64,000 nucleotides of DNA from an uncultured Lachnospiraceae bacterium (GCA_947626745.1 CANQTF010000006.1:1-64000); one strand, 5' to 3'; shown: positions 9,167 to 19,066, counted from the first letter of the stretch. Notes: a model not told the origin generated them from the sequence alone. Made by a program: numbers and translations.

Positions 9167-9190
9167 CCGTCCTCCGTGTCAGCTTCCGTC

Positions 9191-11311
9191 CTACTCCTGC
9201 GTAAAATTGACCTCTCTCGTCACGGTCTTCTCCTCAGTGCTGGCCTCACCCGGGATCAGCTCTCCCGTCTCCGGATTCGGTGTGGCCGCCGCCTCATGCT
9301 CTACCGTAAAACGGAACGTCACAGTGCCGCTTGGCGACTTGATCCCCGTATAATTCACCACGACGGGGAAGGTGGACGTCTGTGTACTGAGAAGCTGCGT
9401 GCCGTCCGCCGTCGTCACCGTGACGTTCACAGACATGCCGCCGCGGTAATCGGGATCCTCCGTCGGGGCTGCGATCCCCTCGGAATAGCGGTATGTCACC
9501 TCTTCCGGCCCGGTACTGATCTTCAGATCCACGGCCGTTCCCTGTTCCACATAAGAGCCGACGGAATAACTCTGGTAGCACACCTTGTCGGTCAGAGACG
9601 CGTCCTCGTTGCTCACCGTCGTGACCGTGCCGACGCTCAGTCCGCTCTCCACCAGATTGACAGTGGCGTCCTCCTCCGTAAGCCCGACCACGTTCGGCAC
9701 TCTGACTTTCGTGTCTTCCGTTCCCTGACTCACGCGGAGCGTGACGGAGGAACCGCTGGGCGCCGTCGTGTCCGCCTCAGGCGACTGCGAGATGACGTAG
9801 CCGCTCTCCACAGAGGCGTCATAACTCTGTGTCACGCTGACCACGAAGCCTTCCTTTTCCAGCATGGAGACGGCCTCCTCTTCGGACTTGCCCGTCACCG
9901 CCGGAACGGTCACGCCGTCCTCGCCCTGTGCAACGGTCATCACGATCACCGTATTCTTGTCTATCATCAGACCGTCCTGCACGCTCGCGCGAAGAACGGT
10001 ACCCTCCGCGTAGTTGGTGTTCACCTCATACTGGATCTCCGGCGTCAGCCCAAGCTCCAGCAGGGCGCGCTTCGCATCGTCCACGTTCATGCCGACGACC
10101 CGGATCATCTCCACCTGCTCGGCGGACGCCTCCTGTCCGTCGCCGTCCGCATCCGCGCCAAACCGGAATACGCCGAATGCCCTTCCCACGAAAAAGATCA
10201 CGATGCAGCCGATCAGGAGAGCCGCCACAACTGCGAGGATCGTCGTGATCTTCTCCATTTTGGGATCGTAATCCTCATCGTCCTCATCCTCGTCCCAATC
10301 CTCGTCCTCGTCATCTTCCTCCTCATCCTCGTCATCTTCATAGACATGGCTGTTGTCCTTTTTCAGACGCATCACCTCGTCCATCGAATCGCGTCTGTCG
10401 GACTGTCTCTTGATCCGCGCCATATCCCTGTCCGTGATCATGCGGGTGGACGCTTCCTCGTCGGGATCGATCACCTTGACGAAATCCCCGTCGGGATCGA
10501 TCAGCGACTGCTTCAGATCGGCAATCAGCTCACCCATCGACTGATATCTCCTGTCGGGACTCTTCTGGCAGCATTTACACACGATCTGCTCCACGCTGAC
10601 CGGGATCTCGGAAACATACTCCCTGGGAGACGGCATCTCCTCCTGTATATGCTTGATAGCGATCGCCACCGTGGTCTCCCCGTTGAAGGGCACTCTGCCC
10701 GTGAGCATTTCAAACATGGTGATGCCGAGCGAGTAGATATCGCTCTTCTCGTCACTGTAACCGCCTCTCGCCTGTTCCGGCGAAGTGTAGTGTACCGATC
10801 CCATGACATTGGACGTGATCGTATTGCTGGTAGCGGCCTTCGCAATGCCGAAATCCGTCACCTTGACCTTGCCCTCTTTGGAGATAATGATGTTCTGCGG
10901 TTTGATGTCACGGTGTATGATATGGTGGTTATGCGCCGCCTCGATACCCATGGACACTTGGATCGCGATGCTGACTGCCTCCTTGACGGACAGTCTCGCC
11001 TTCTTCTCGATATATTTCTTCAGGGTGATGCCCTCCACCAGCTCCATTACGATATAGTGGATCCCGCCCTCCTCGCCGACGTCGTATACGTTGACGATGT
11101 TCGGATGCATCAGTCCCGCCGCCGCCTGTGCCTCGATCCGGAATTTGGACACAAAATTCGCGTTCTCCCCGAACTCCTGCTTCAGCACCTTGACCGCAAC
11201 GGACCGGTTCAGCTTGTGATCTTTTGCTTTATATACATCCGACATACCGCCGGTACCGATCTTTTCCAGTATCTCGTACCGGTCCCCTATCATCATTCCT
11301 ATCTTAATCAT
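9191..11311 (-). CDS. prkC: PASTA-domain serine/threonine protein kinase
   Basis: Membrane Ser/Thr kinase of 706 residues that senses peptidoglycan fragments or lipid II. The kinase domain (about 12-270) has GTGGMSDVYKA, HRDIKPQN and DFGIAKA. A juxtamembrane segment (about 322-349) is almost entirely Asp and Glu. A membrane helix follows (about 352-374), then three extracellular PASTA repeats (about 390-596) and a C-terminal beta-rich domain of ~110 residues. I start at the ATG at 11311, which has GAGGTGG upstream and overlaps the stp stop (ATGATTAA). The partner phosphatase is the gene before it. Confidence 0.95.
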   Translation of the reverse strand: MIKIGMMIGDRYEILEKIGTGGMSDVYKAKDHKLNRSVAVKVLKQEFGENANFVSKFRIEAQAAAGLMHPNIVNVYDVGEEGGIHYIVMELVEGITLKKYIEKKARLSVKEAVSIAIQVSMGIEAAHNHHIIHRDIKPQNIIISKEGKVKVTDFGIAKAATSNTITSNVMGSVHYTSPEQARGGYSDEKSDIYSLGITMFEMLTGRVPFNGETTVAIAIKHIQEEMPSPREYVSEIPVSVEQIVCKCCQKSPDRRYQSMGELIADLKQSLIDPDGDFVKVIDPDEEASTRMITDRDMARIKRQSDRRDSMDEVMRLKKDNSHVYEDDEDEEEDDEDEDWDEDEDDEDYDPKMEKITTILAVVAALLIGCIVIFFVGRAFGVFRFGADADGDGQEASAEQVEMIRVVGMNVDDAKRALLELGLTPEIQYEVNTNYAEGTVLRASVQDGLMIDKNTVIVMTVAQGEDGVTVPAVTGKSEEEAVSMLEKEGFVVSVTQSYDASVESGYVISQSPEADTTAPSGSSVTLRVSQGTEDTKVRVPNVVGLTEEDATVNLVESGLSVGTVTTVSNEDASLTDKVCYQSYSVGSYVEQGTAVDLKISTGPEEVTYRYSEGIAAPTEDPDYRGGMSVNVTVTTADGTQLLSTQTSTFPVVVNYTGIKSPSGTVTFRFTVEHEAAATPNPETGELIPGEASTEEKTVTREVNFTQE

Positions 11312-12050
11312 GTTCCACCTCATCTGCCAACGGCTCGATAACGATCACGGAAATATTGTCTTTACCGCCGTTTTGGTTGGCTGTTTCCACCAGTTTCTCC
11401 ACTCTGCTCTCAAGGCTTCCCTCTCCTGTCAGGATTCGACGGATCGCCTCGTCCTCCACCATGTTTGTCAGGCCGTCGGAGCACAGCATCACCAGATCGC
11501 CGGGCTTCAGTTCCCTGCTGAAAAAGTCCGCGTCAATGTAATCCCTCGCACCGATCGCCCTTGTGATAATGTTCTTATCCGGGTGGTTTTTCGCCGCCGA
11601 GCGGTCCAGACCGCCCATCCGCACCATCTCTGCCACTAGGGAATGATCCTCCGTGATCTGCTCGATCCCGTCGCCTATGACGTACAGTCTGCTGTCTCCC
11701 ACATTGGCCACTTCCAGATATTTTCCGATGCATGTGGCCGCCACCAGAGTCGTCCCCATACCGTTGTAGGCTATGTTCTCCTGCGCCCTCTGCCGTATGC
11801 GGGCGTTCGCCTTGCCGATCGCCGCTCCCATGATCCTGACGGGATTCTTCTCGAACGACGCGCCGATCTCGTCCACAATAGTCTCCACCGCATAGCGGGA
11901 CGCATAATCTCCCGCCTTATGTCCGCCCATGCCGTCCGCAACGATAAACAGATTCGGCAGATTGCCTATCGGTGTCTCTGACAGATAGATGAAATCCTGA
12001 TTCAGTTGTCTTTTCCGTCCGATATCCGTTATCGCATAGGATCTTAGCAC
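11304..12050 (-). CDS. stp: PP2C-family protein phosphatase (Stp/PrpC)
   Basis: Metal-dependent Ser/Thr phosphatase of 248 residues that reverses the phosphorylation made by the adjacent PASTA kinase. PP2C motifs visible: VADGMGGHKAGD near the N terminus, NVGDSRLY, LCSDGLTNMV and KDNISVIVIE. The start is GTG at 12050 with AGGAGG 8 bases upstream. It has its own promoter inside the 3' end of rlmN, and its stop overlaps the kinase start, so kinase and phosphatase are made together. Confidence 0.95.
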   Translation of the reverse strand: MLRSYAITDIGRKRQLNQDFIYLSETPIGNLPNLFIVADGMGGHKAGDYASRYAVETIVDEIGASFEKNPVRIMGAAIGKANARIRQRAQENIAYNGMGTTLVAATCIGKYLEVANVGDSRLYVIGDGIEQITEDHSLVAEMVRMGGLDRSAAKNHPDKNIITRAIGARDYIDADFFSRELKPGDLVMLCSDGLTNMVEDEAIRRILTGEGSLESRVEKLVETANQNGGKDNISVIVIEPLADEVEHD

Positions 12051-12108
12051 CGTAACTTCCTCCTATTGTCGTCTCCTACACTTACCATATATATCCATAA
12101 CCCTGAAC

Positions 12109-12137
12109 ATTTTAACACACTGTTCCCAAAAGGTCAA
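12109..12137 (-). promoter_or_regulatory. Internal promoter for stp-prkC-rsgA-macrodomain genes
   Basis: On the minus strand TTGACC (12132-12137), a 17-base spacer and TAAAAT (12109-12114). The -35 element overlaps the rlmN stop codon, so signalling genes can be expressed separately from the upstream translation genes. Confidence 0.6.
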
Positions 12138-13183
12138 AAGATATCAGAAGTCCGCCTCTCTTCCATGTATCTTCTCCGGAGCTGTCCGCAGGCGCCGTCG
12201 ATATCCCGCCCCAGTTCTCTTCTGACCGTCACGTTGATGCCCCTGCGCCGCAGCTTCTCCTGAAATGCGTCCACCGCCCGACGGTCCGACTGCACATAGT
12301 CCCGCTCCTTGACGGGATTGACTGGTATCAGATTGACATGGCAGTTGAGGCGGCCGATGAGCCCGGCAAGCTGCTCCGCGTCCCTGTCCGAATCGTTGAC
12401 GCCCTTCACCAGACTGTACTCGAAGGTGATCCGTCTGCCCGTCTGCTCGAAATAGTAGGCACACGCCTCCGTCAGCTCCTGCAGGGAGTACCTTTTTGCG
12501 ATCGGCATCAACTGCCTTCTCTTTTCGTCCGTCGCCGCGTGCAGTGACAGCGCCAGTGTGATCTGCAGCTTCCTGTCCGCAAGCTGCCGCATCTTAGGCA
12601 CGATCCCGCAGGTGGATACCGTGATGTTCCGCTGACTGATATGCTGCCCGTTTTCGTCCGTCAGCAGTTCGATAAACCGCAGCAGATTGTCATAGTTGTC
12701 TAACGGCTCGCCGCTTCCCATGACGACCACATGGGACACCCGCTCCCCGGTATGCCGCATGACGGCGTACACCTGCTCCAGCATCTCCGACGAAAGAAGG
12801 CTCCGCTCCAGTCCGTCCAGCGTCGAGGCGCAGAACCGGCAGCCCATGCGGCAGCCCACCTGTGAGGAGATGCAGACGGAATTGCCGTGTCTGTAGCGCA
12901 TCAGAACGCTCTCCACCGTGTTGCCGTCCGCCAGCGCAAAGAGATATTTCCGTGTGCCGTCGAGTGCGGACTCCTGCACGCGCACCGGCCTGAGCACGGT
13001 ATAGTCGTACCGTTCTCTGCATTTATCCCTGAGCGTCTTCGGAAGGTTCGTCATTTCCTCATAGCAGACGGCGAGCCTTTGGTGCATCCAGCCGTACAGC
13101 TGCTTCGCGCGAAAGGGCTTCTCGCCCATAGCCTTCATCTCTTCCTCAAGCTCTGTCAGCGTAAGCGATCTGAGATCCGTCAT
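12134..13183 (-). CDS. rlmN: 23S rRNA (adenine-2503-C2) methyltransferase RlmN
   Basis: Radical SAM enzyme that methylates C2 of A2503 in 23S rRNA and of A37 in some tRNAs. 349 residues, typical length. The iron-sulfur motif is GCRMGCRFC (about 108-118), followed by the GSGEPLDN SAM-binding stretch; the methyl-carrying cysteine is likely in DGACGQ near the C terminus. The start overlaps the rsmB stop by 4 bases, so it belongs to the translation-factor operon. Confidence 0.96.
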   Translation of the reverse strand: MTDLRSLTLTELEEEMKAMGEKPFRAKQLYGWMHQRLAVCYEEMTNLPKTLRDKCRERYDYTVLRPVRVQESALDGTRKYLFALADGNTVESVLMRYRHGNSVCISSQVGCRMGCRFCASTLDGLERSLLSSEMLEQVYAVMRHTGERVSHVVVMGSGEPLDNYDNLLRFIELLTDENGQHISQRNITVSTCGIVPKMRQLADRKLQITLALSLHAATDEKRRQLMPIAKRYSLQELTEACAYYFEQTGRRITFEYSLVKGVNDSDRDAEQLAGLIGRLNCHVNLIPVNPVKERDYVQSDRRAVDAFQEKLRRRGINVTVRRELGRDIDGACGQLRRRYMEERRTSDIF

Positions 13184-14532
13184 ACCTGTCCTCTCCTGCG
13201 CAGCTTCGCTATGAAAAAGCCGTCCGTGCCGTGTATGCCGGGCAGAAGCTGCACATATCCCCTATCCGCGGTCTCCCGCACGGCCTCCGGCAGCTCCCGC
13301 GCCATGCTCACCGTCTCCAGGCCGCATGTCCGGCAGAGCCACTCCACCGTCTCCTCGTTCTCCGCCGGATTCATGGTACACGTGCTGTACATCAGCGTAC
13401 CCGTCGGTTTCAGATACCGTACCACGTTCTGCAGGATATCTCTCTGCAGCCGCTGCACCTCCTGCATAGCTGCGGGTGTCACACGGTATTTGATGTCCTG
13501 CTTCTTGCCGATCACGCCAAGTCCCGAGCAGGGAACGTCGGCGAGAAGCACATCCGCCCGGCCCACCAGTCCGCTGTCCTCCTCGCGGGCGTCGCGCACC
13601 CTGACGGTTACATTCGTCAGGCGCAGTCTGCGCATATTTTCCTCTATCCTGTCAGTCTTATAAGACGTCAGGTCACAGGCGATGACCTGCCCTGTTCCCG
13701 CCAGCTTGGAGGCCGCGTGCAGGGCCTTGCCGCCGGGTGCGGCGCAGACGTCGATCACGGTGTCGCCCGGCCTGATGCCCGCAGCCTCGACCACCAGCAT
13801 GGAGCTGACGTCCTGCACCGCAAAAGCCCCCTCCGCGTAACCCGCGAGGCTGCGTATGCCCTCCGCATTTTCCACGGTCGCGGCATAGGGCAGATACGGA
13901 CTCAGCTTTGCCGCAGCGCCCTGTCTGCGCCACGCCTCGAGCAGACGCCCGCGCTCCTTGTCATCGACCGTCTCCTGAAATCTGACGCTGACCGCCCCGC
14001 GCCGCAGAAAGGACTGTAAGATCTTCTCGCACCGCTCTTCGCCGTAAGCGCCGCAGAAATGGTCCACCAGCCAGGGCGGCATGGAGTAACATACCGACAG
14101 GTATTCCCGATATGCCGTCTGTCTGTCCGGGTAAACGATCCGGTCCCTGCCTCTTGCGACGGCGCGCAGCACGCCGTTGACATAGCCCTGCAGAGGCTGA
14201 AAATGCCGTTTCCCCGCGAGCTTGACCGCCTCGTTGCATGCCGCCGCGTCAGGGATATTGTCCATAAAAAGGATCTGATAGCAGCTCATGCGGAGCAGCT
14301 CCCGGATAAGCGGCTTCATCTTGTCCACGGGCGTTTTGGAGAACTGCCCGAGCACATAGTCGATCTGGATCCTGCGCTCTGTCGTGCCCTCGGCGACCCG
14401 CTTGATAAATGCCTTCTCCCTGCCGTCCAGATAATCGTATTTCTCCAGAACGGCTGCGATCAGAACGTTGCTGTATTCATTTTCTTTTGACAGTTCCAGC
14501 AGGATATCCAGAACGATCTCCCGTACATTCAT
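13180..14532 (-). CDS. rsmB: 16S rRNA (cytosine-967-C5) methyltransferase RsmB
   Basis: SAM-dependent m5C methyltransferase of 450 residues. An N-terminal NusB-like RNA-binding domain (about 1-140) is followed by the catalytic domain. Motifs: VCAAPGGKALH for SAM binding, VPCSGLGVIGKKQD with one catalytic cysteine, and STCTMNPAENE with the second. Length and motifs are normal. It is co-directional with the zinc peptidase gene upstream and overlaps rlmN. Confidence 0.96.
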   Translation of the reverse strand: MNVREIVLDILLELSKENEYSNVLIAAVLEKYDYLDGREKAFIKRVAEGTTERRIQIDYVLGQFSKTPVDKMKPLIRELLRMSCYQILFMDNIPDAAACNEAVKLAGKRHFQPLQGYVNGVLRAVARGRDRIVYPDRQTAYREYLSVCYSMPPWLVDHFCGAYGEERCEKILQSFLRRGAVSVRFQETVDDKERGRLLEAWRRQGAAAKLSPYLPYAATVENAEGIRSLAGYAEGAFAVQDVSSMLVVEAAGIRPGDTVIDVCAAPGGKALHAASKLAGTGQVIACDLTSYKTDRIEENMRRLRLTNVTVRVRDAREEDSGLVGRADVLLADVPCSGLGVIGKKQDIKYRVTPAAMQEVQRLQRDILQNVVRYLKPTGTLMYSTCTMNPAENEETVEWLCRTCGLETVSMARELPEAVRETADRGYVQLLPGIHGTDGFFIAKLRRRGQV

Positions 14533-14579
14533 CTCTTCTCCACCCCGAAACGCTTCCGCGCGGCCCGGCCGCCGGCCGC

Positions 14580-15299
14580 TCAGTCATCTCGTCTGCCCCG
14601 GCCGCCAAACAGCAGGATCAGCCTAAGAAGCTGTAAGATCGCGGTCGCCGCAGCCGCCACATAGGTGAGGGCAGCAGCGGACAGCACCTTGCGGCAGCCC
14701 TGCACTTCTCCCTGCTCCAGCATACCGTAATCACCGAGCATCGCAAGGGCTCGCGAGGAGGCGTTGAACTCCACCGGAAGCGTCACGATCTGGAAGAGCA
14801 CCGACAGCGCAAACACCCAGATGCCGATTTGGATCAGCGTCTGGCTCATACCCATGAGGACGCCGAGCAGAATGATCGGCACACCTGCCATCGACCCAAT
14901 ATTCGCCACCGGGACAAGCGCCGTCCTGAACGTCAGCGGCGCGTATCCCCTGTGATGCTGCACCGCGTGCCCGCACTCGTGCGCCGCCACACCGATCGCA
15001 GCCACGGAATCCGAGCCGTACACGGAATCCGACAGGCGCAGCACCTTGTTCGACGGGTCATAGTGATCCGTCAGGCTGCCGGCCACGTGCTCTATGCGCA
15101 CATCGCAGATACCCGACATCTGCAGAATCCGCTGCGCCGCCTGTGCGCCTGTCATACCGCTCCTGCTCCTGACCCGGGAATACTTCCGATAGGTGGAGTT
15201 GACGCGCGTCTGCGCCCAGATGCACAGCACCGCCCCGATCAGCACCAGAAAATAGGTGGGATCAAAATAGTAACCGTAATAACCGCCGTAGTAACCCAT
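14580..15299 (-). CDS. YugP-family zinc membrane metallopeptidase
   Basis: Integral membrane protein of 239 residues with the HExxH-type motif AAHECGHAVQHHRG (about 103-116), bounded by an N-terminal membrane helix and several C-terminal ones. The N terminus is rich in Tyr and Gly. The family is conserved next to rsmB in Firmicutes; its substrate is not established, though membrane protein quality control is plausible from its fold. It sits between fmt and rsmB in the operon. Confidence 0.88.
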   Translation of the reverse strand: MGYYGGYYGYYFDPTYFLVLIGAVLCIWAQTRVNSTYRKYSRVRSRSGMTGAQAAQRILQMSGICDVRIEHVAGSLTDHYDPSNKVLRLSDSVYGSDSVAAIGVAAHECGHAVQHHRGYAPLTFRTALVPVANIGSMAGVPIILLGVLMGMSQTLIQIGIWVFALSVLFQIVTLPVEFNASSRALAMLGDYGMLEQGEVQGCRKVLSAAALTYVAAAATAILQLLRLILLFGGRGRRDD

Positions 15300-15318
15300 A
15301 CTTTTCCTTCCTTTCTTC

Positions 15319-16281
15319 CTATGCGCCCAAACGCTCCCCCGCCTTCATCGGATAGCCCAACAGGAAATCCTTCACCGCCATACGCTTCTTTCCCTCCGGC
15401 TGTACGGCCAGGATCTTGAGAAATCCGTTCCCGGCCCGCACATAGAAGGCATCGCGCTCCACAAGCGCCACCGTGCCCGCCGTGACGTCCAAGTCCTCCG
15501 GTCCTAGCTTTGTCTGCATCTGTTCACGCGTCACCGGCTCCTCCTCCCAGATCTTGAGCGTTTTGCCGGCTCTGACGGTATATGCGCCCGGCCACGAGAT
15601 CAGCCCGCGGATCAGGCGGTCCAGCGTCTCGGCATCCTGCTGCCAGTCGAGCCTTCCCATGCTCTTGTGCAGCATCTTGGCATAGCACGAAGCCTCGTCG
15701 TCCTGTTTCACCGGGGTCACGTCGCCTCTCTCTATCCTGACAAGCGCTTCCACGATCAGCCCGGCGCCCGCGGCCGCCAGTTTGTCATGCAGACTGTCCC
15801 CGGTCTCCCGCGCGTCGATAGGGATCTCCGTCTTCATGAGCATATCGCCCGTGTCGATGCCCTTGTCCATCTGCATAATGGTGACGCCGCTGGTCTTCTC
15901 CCCGTTTATGACGGCCCACTGGATCGGCCCCGCGCCTCTGTATTTCGGCAGCAGAGAGGCGTGGATATTCACGCAGCCGTACTTCGGCATGGCGAGTATC
16001 TCCTCCGTCAGGATCTGCCCGAATGCCGCCACCACGAAGATGTCCGCCCCATAGGCGCGCAGCGTCTCCACGGCATCGGCCTCCCTGACTCTGACAGGCT
16101 GGAACACCGGTATGCCGTGTGCGAGCGCACACTGCTTCACCGGCGTCATCTGTACCTCTTTGCCCCTTCCTTTCGGCTTATCCGGCTGCGTCACCACGGC
16201 CGCCACCTCATGTCCCGCAGCTATGATCGCCTGAAGCGCGCTCACCGCGAAATCAGGCGTTCCCATGAACACGACTTTCAT
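15319..16281 (-). CDS. fmt: Methionyl-tRNA formyltransferase
   Basis: Transfers formyl from 10-formyl-tetrahydrofolate to initiator Met-tRNA. 320 residues. The N-terminal Rossmann domain shows FMGTPDFAVSAL and the catalytic region HASLLPKYRGAGPIQWA; the C-terminal tRNA-binding domain is present. It directly follows def in the transcript, pairing formylation with deformylation as in most bacteria. Confidence 0.97.
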   Translation of the reverse strand: MKVVFMGTPDFAVSALQAIIAAGHEVAAVVTQPDKPKGRGKEVQMTPVKQCALAHGIPVFQPVRVREADAVETLRAYGADIFVVAAFGQILTEEILAMPKYGCVNIHASLLPKYRGAGPIQWAVINGEKTSGVTIMQMDKGIDTGDMLMKTEIPIDARETGDSLHDKLAAAGAGLIVEALVRIERGDVTPVKQDDEASCYAKMLHKSMGRLDWQQDAETLDRLIRGLISWPGAYTVRAGKTLKIWEEEPVTREQMQTKLGPEDLDVTAGTVALVERDAFYVRAGNGFLKILAVQPEGKKRMAVKDFLLGYPMKAGERLGA

Positions 16282-16295
16282 ACCGTTCTCCCTCT

Positions 16296-16781
16296 CTACT
16301 CTTCCTCCGCTTCCGCCAGATCCGCCGTGTTCACAAGCGGCCCGTCCACCTTTTCCACGTACAGATGACCGTCCAGATGATCCAGCTCATGGCACAGCGC
16401 GCGCGCCAGAAGCTCCGTTCCCTCCAGTTCAAACGCCCGCATATCCTCATCGTAGGCGAGCACCTTGACATAGTTGGGTCTCGTCACTATCCCGCTCTTG
16501 CCGGGCACGCTCAGACAGCCCTCGTATCCCTCCTGCTCCCCGCTCGTCTCCATGATCTTCGGGTTGATGAGCAGGATCGGATCTTCCCCTGTGACGTCGA
16601 TCACCACGATCCTTTTCAGGACGCCCACCTGCGGCGCCGCAAGTCCGACGCCCTCCGCCTCGTACAGCGTCTCAAACATATCGTCTATCAGCTCCTGCAC
16701 TCTCGGCGTGATCTCCGTCACCTCCTTGCACCGCTTTTCCAAGACCGGATCTCCCATCTCTCTGATCTTTCTGATCGCCAT
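16296..16781 (-). CDS. def: Peptide deformylase
   Basis: Metal-dependent enzyme that removes formyl from nascent proteins. 161 residues. All three signatures are intact: GLAAPQVG (about 43-50), EGCLSVP (about 89-95) and CHELDHLDG (about 131-139), giving the Cys and two His metal ligands and the catalytic Glu. It lies between priA and fmt with short gaps. Confidence 0.97.
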   Translation of the reverse strand: MAIRKIREMGDPVLEKRCKEVTEITPRVQELIDDMFETLYEAEGVGLAAPQVGVLKRIVVIDVTGEDPILLINPKIMETSGEQEGYEGCLSVPGKSGIVTRPNYVKVLAYDEDMRAFELEGTELLARALCHELDHLDGHLYVEKVDGPLVNTADLAEAEEE

Positions 16782-16809
16782 GTCTATCCTCTCCTTTTTC
16801 CTTTCCCTG

Positions 16810-19059
16810 TTAATATGTATTCATCGGGTCAAAATCATACTGCACCGTCACGTTTTTTACCTCATTTTCCCGGCAGAAGAGCTCCAGTGTATCCACGATC
16901 TCCACCAACACCTGATAATCCCCGTGCTTCACATAGAAAACATGCCGGTAGAGATCGTTGATCTTACCGACCGCGGCCTGTGCCGGCCCGATCACCTGCA
17001 GCCTTCTGCCGCCCCGCTCGTACCGATCCGCGCTGTCGTTTACCAGTGCCGCCAGCCGCTCGCACAACGCACGCCCCGCCTCCTGCTGCGCGGAAATGAA
17101 CAACACGGCGAGCATATGCGCCACCGGCGGATACTGCATGAGATCGCGGTAGAGGATCTCCTCCTCGTAGAAGCCGCGGTAATCCTGTTTTGCCGCATAC
17201 ACGATACTGTAATGCTCCGGCTGATAGGTCTGGATCACCACCTCGCCCGCTTTGTCCCCTCTGCCGGCCCTGCCCGCAGCCTGTGTAAGGAGCTGAAAAG
17301 TCCGCTCTCCCGCCCGGTAATCGTTCCGGTTCAGGGACAGATCCGCCGCCAGTATCCCGACCAGCGTGACATTCGGGAAGTCGTGGCCCTTGACGATCAT
17401 CTGCGTGCCCACCAGAATGTCCGCCTTCTCGTCCGCAAATGCCGCCAGTATCTTCTCGTAGCTCTCCTTCGTCCGGGTCGTATCGGCGTCCATGCGCAGC
17501 ACTCTCGCCGTCGGAAATTCCCGGCGCACCGCCTCCACGATCTGCTCCGTGCCGGCCTTGAAGCCCATCAGATACTTGGAGCCGCAGGAGGGACAGACAG
17601 GGCGGCGCGGTTCCTCGTAACCGCAGTAATGGCACACCAGCTTTCCGTTTCCGTGCTCCGAGAGCGAGACATCGCAGTGCGGGCAGCGCATCACATGTCC
17701 GCACGCCCTGCAGGACACAAATCCGGCGTAGCCCCGCCTGTTTAAAAACAGCATCGTCTGCTCGCCGGCCGCCAGTCTCTGCTCTATCAGCGCGCGCAGT
17801 CTGCCGCTGAAAACAGAGCGGTTGCCGCATTTCAGCTCTTCCCGCAGATCCACGATATGTACGTCCGGCAGTCTGCTGTTCCCGTGTCTGCCGTTCATTT
17901 CGTACAGCTTATATTCCCCCGTCCGGGCGCGGTAATACGCCTCCATGGACGGGGTCGCCGATCCGAGCACCACAGCCGCGCCGTGCATCGACGCGATCTG
18001 TATCGCAGTCTCCCTTGCATGGTATTTGGGCGCGGATTCGCTCTTGTAGCTTCCCTCGTGCTCCTCGTCCACGACGATCACGCCCAGATCGGGAAAAGGC
18101 GTAAACAGTGCAGAGCGCGGACCGATGATCACGTCGATATCGCCCTCCGCCGCACGCCGGATCTGATCGTATTTTTCCCCCTGAGAGAGGGTGGAGTTCA
18201 TCACGGATACCCTGTCGCCGAACCGCTTGTAGAAGCGCAGCAGCGTCTGGTAGGTGAGGGCAATCTCCGGTATGAGCACGATCGCCTGTTTTCCCAGCGC
18301 GATCATCTGCTCTATGATCCCCAGATACACCTCCGTCTTGCCGCTCCCGGTCACGCCGTGCAGCAAATAGGTATGGGGCGTGCCCGCCCGGTAATCCCGC
18401 ATGACGTCCTCGATGACGGTCCGCTGCACATCGCTCAGAACGATGCGCTTTTCCTCTCCCGCCACGTGCTTCACGGGATTCCTGTAGATGCTCTCCGTCT
18501 CGATCTTTAAGAAGCCCTGCCGTTCGAGCGTCTGCAGGGTCGCCGGCGCGATATTGAGCTTGCGGCGGATCAGCTCATAGGGAAGCTCTTCGTCGTCCGC
18601 CAGCGCCCGCAGGACTCTGGCTTTTGCCGTCTGGCGCTTCTCTTCGCACGCCGCCGCCGCCTCGCGCAGCTTCTCGGCCGCAAGGCAGCCCGTCACTTTC
18701 TTCTGTTCCAGCTGCCGCAGCTTCTGCTTCACGGGCAGGACCGTCTTGAGCGCGGCGATCATGGTTGAGCCGTACTGCCGTTTCAGCCAGTACGCGATCC
18801 GGATCTGGGCGCTCTGCGCAGTGATGCCCTTTGCGTCCACCGAGGTGATATCCTTGATCTTTCCGATCGGATAGTCCGCCCGCTCGCTGATGTCCACCAC
18901 ATACCCGACTTTATCCCGATTGCCGCTCCCGAACGGCACATGCACGCGCACGCCCGGATATACGGCCTCTGCCAGCTCCTGCGGGATCCTGTACTGAAAG
19001 GGACGGTCCACCTTCTCGTGGGAGATATCCACGATGATGTCCGCATATTTTTCCGCCAT
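16810..19059 (-). CDS. priA: Primosomal protein N' (replication restart helicase PriA)
   Basis: DEAH-like helicase that reloads the replisome at stalled forks. 749 residues. Visible: N-terminal 3'-end binding domain, Walker A GVTGSGKTEVY (about 236), Walker B DEEHEGSYK (about 328), helicase motif GSATPSMEAY, and a zinc module with four CxxC-type pairs (CRACGHVMRCPHC and CHYCGYEEPRRPVCPSC). Complete by length. It follows murE by seven bases and precedes def. Confidence 0.97.
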   Translation of the reverse strand: MAEKYADIIVDISHEKVDRPFQYRIPQELAEAVYPGVRVHVPFGSGNRDKVGYVVDISERADYPIGKIKDITSVDAKGITAQSAQIRIAYWLKRQYGSTMIAALKTVLPVKQKLRQLEQKKVTGCLAAEKLREAAAACEEKRQTAKARVLRALADDEELPYELIRRKLNIAPATLQTLERQGFLKIETESIYRNPVKHVAGEEKRIVLSDVQRTVIEDVMRDYRAGTPHTYLLHGVTGSGKTEVYLGIIEQMIALGKQAIVLIPEIALTYQTLLRFYKRFGDRVSVMNSTLSQGEKYDQIRRAAEGDIDVIIGPRSALFTPFPDLGVIVVDEEHEGSYKSESAPKYHARETAIQIASMHGAAVVLGSATPSMEAYYRARTGEYKLYEMNGRHGNSRLPDVHIVDLREELKCGNRSVFSGRLRALIEQRLAAGEQTMLFLNRRGYAGFVSCRACGHVMRCPHCDVSLSEHGNGKLVCHYCGYEEPRRPVCPSCGSKYLMGFKAGTEQIVEAVRREFPTARVLRMDADTTRTKESYEKILAAFADEKADILVGTQMIVKGHDFPNVTLVGILAADLSLNRNDYRAGERTFQLLTQAAGRAGRGDKAGEVVIQTYQPEHYSIVYAAKQDYRGFYEEEILYRDLMQYPPVAHMLAVLFISAQQEAGRALCERLAALVNDSADRYERGGRRLQVIGPAQAAVGKINDLYRHVFYVKHGDYQVLVEIVDTLELFCRENEVKNVTVQYDFDPMNTY

Positions 19060-19066
19060 GCCGCCT

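Noticed and set aside
10265-10345. Repeated cctcatcctcgtc-like units suggesting a direct repeat array.
   Set aside because: They are codons for the Asp/Glu tract of the PASTA kinase, with no spacer pattern of a CRISPR array.
8288-11341. Very long plus-strand frame opposite rsgA and prkC (about 1000 codons).
   Set aside because: It mirrors two well-supported minus-strand genes, is Arg/His/Leu-rich without domains, and arises from GC-rich third positions.
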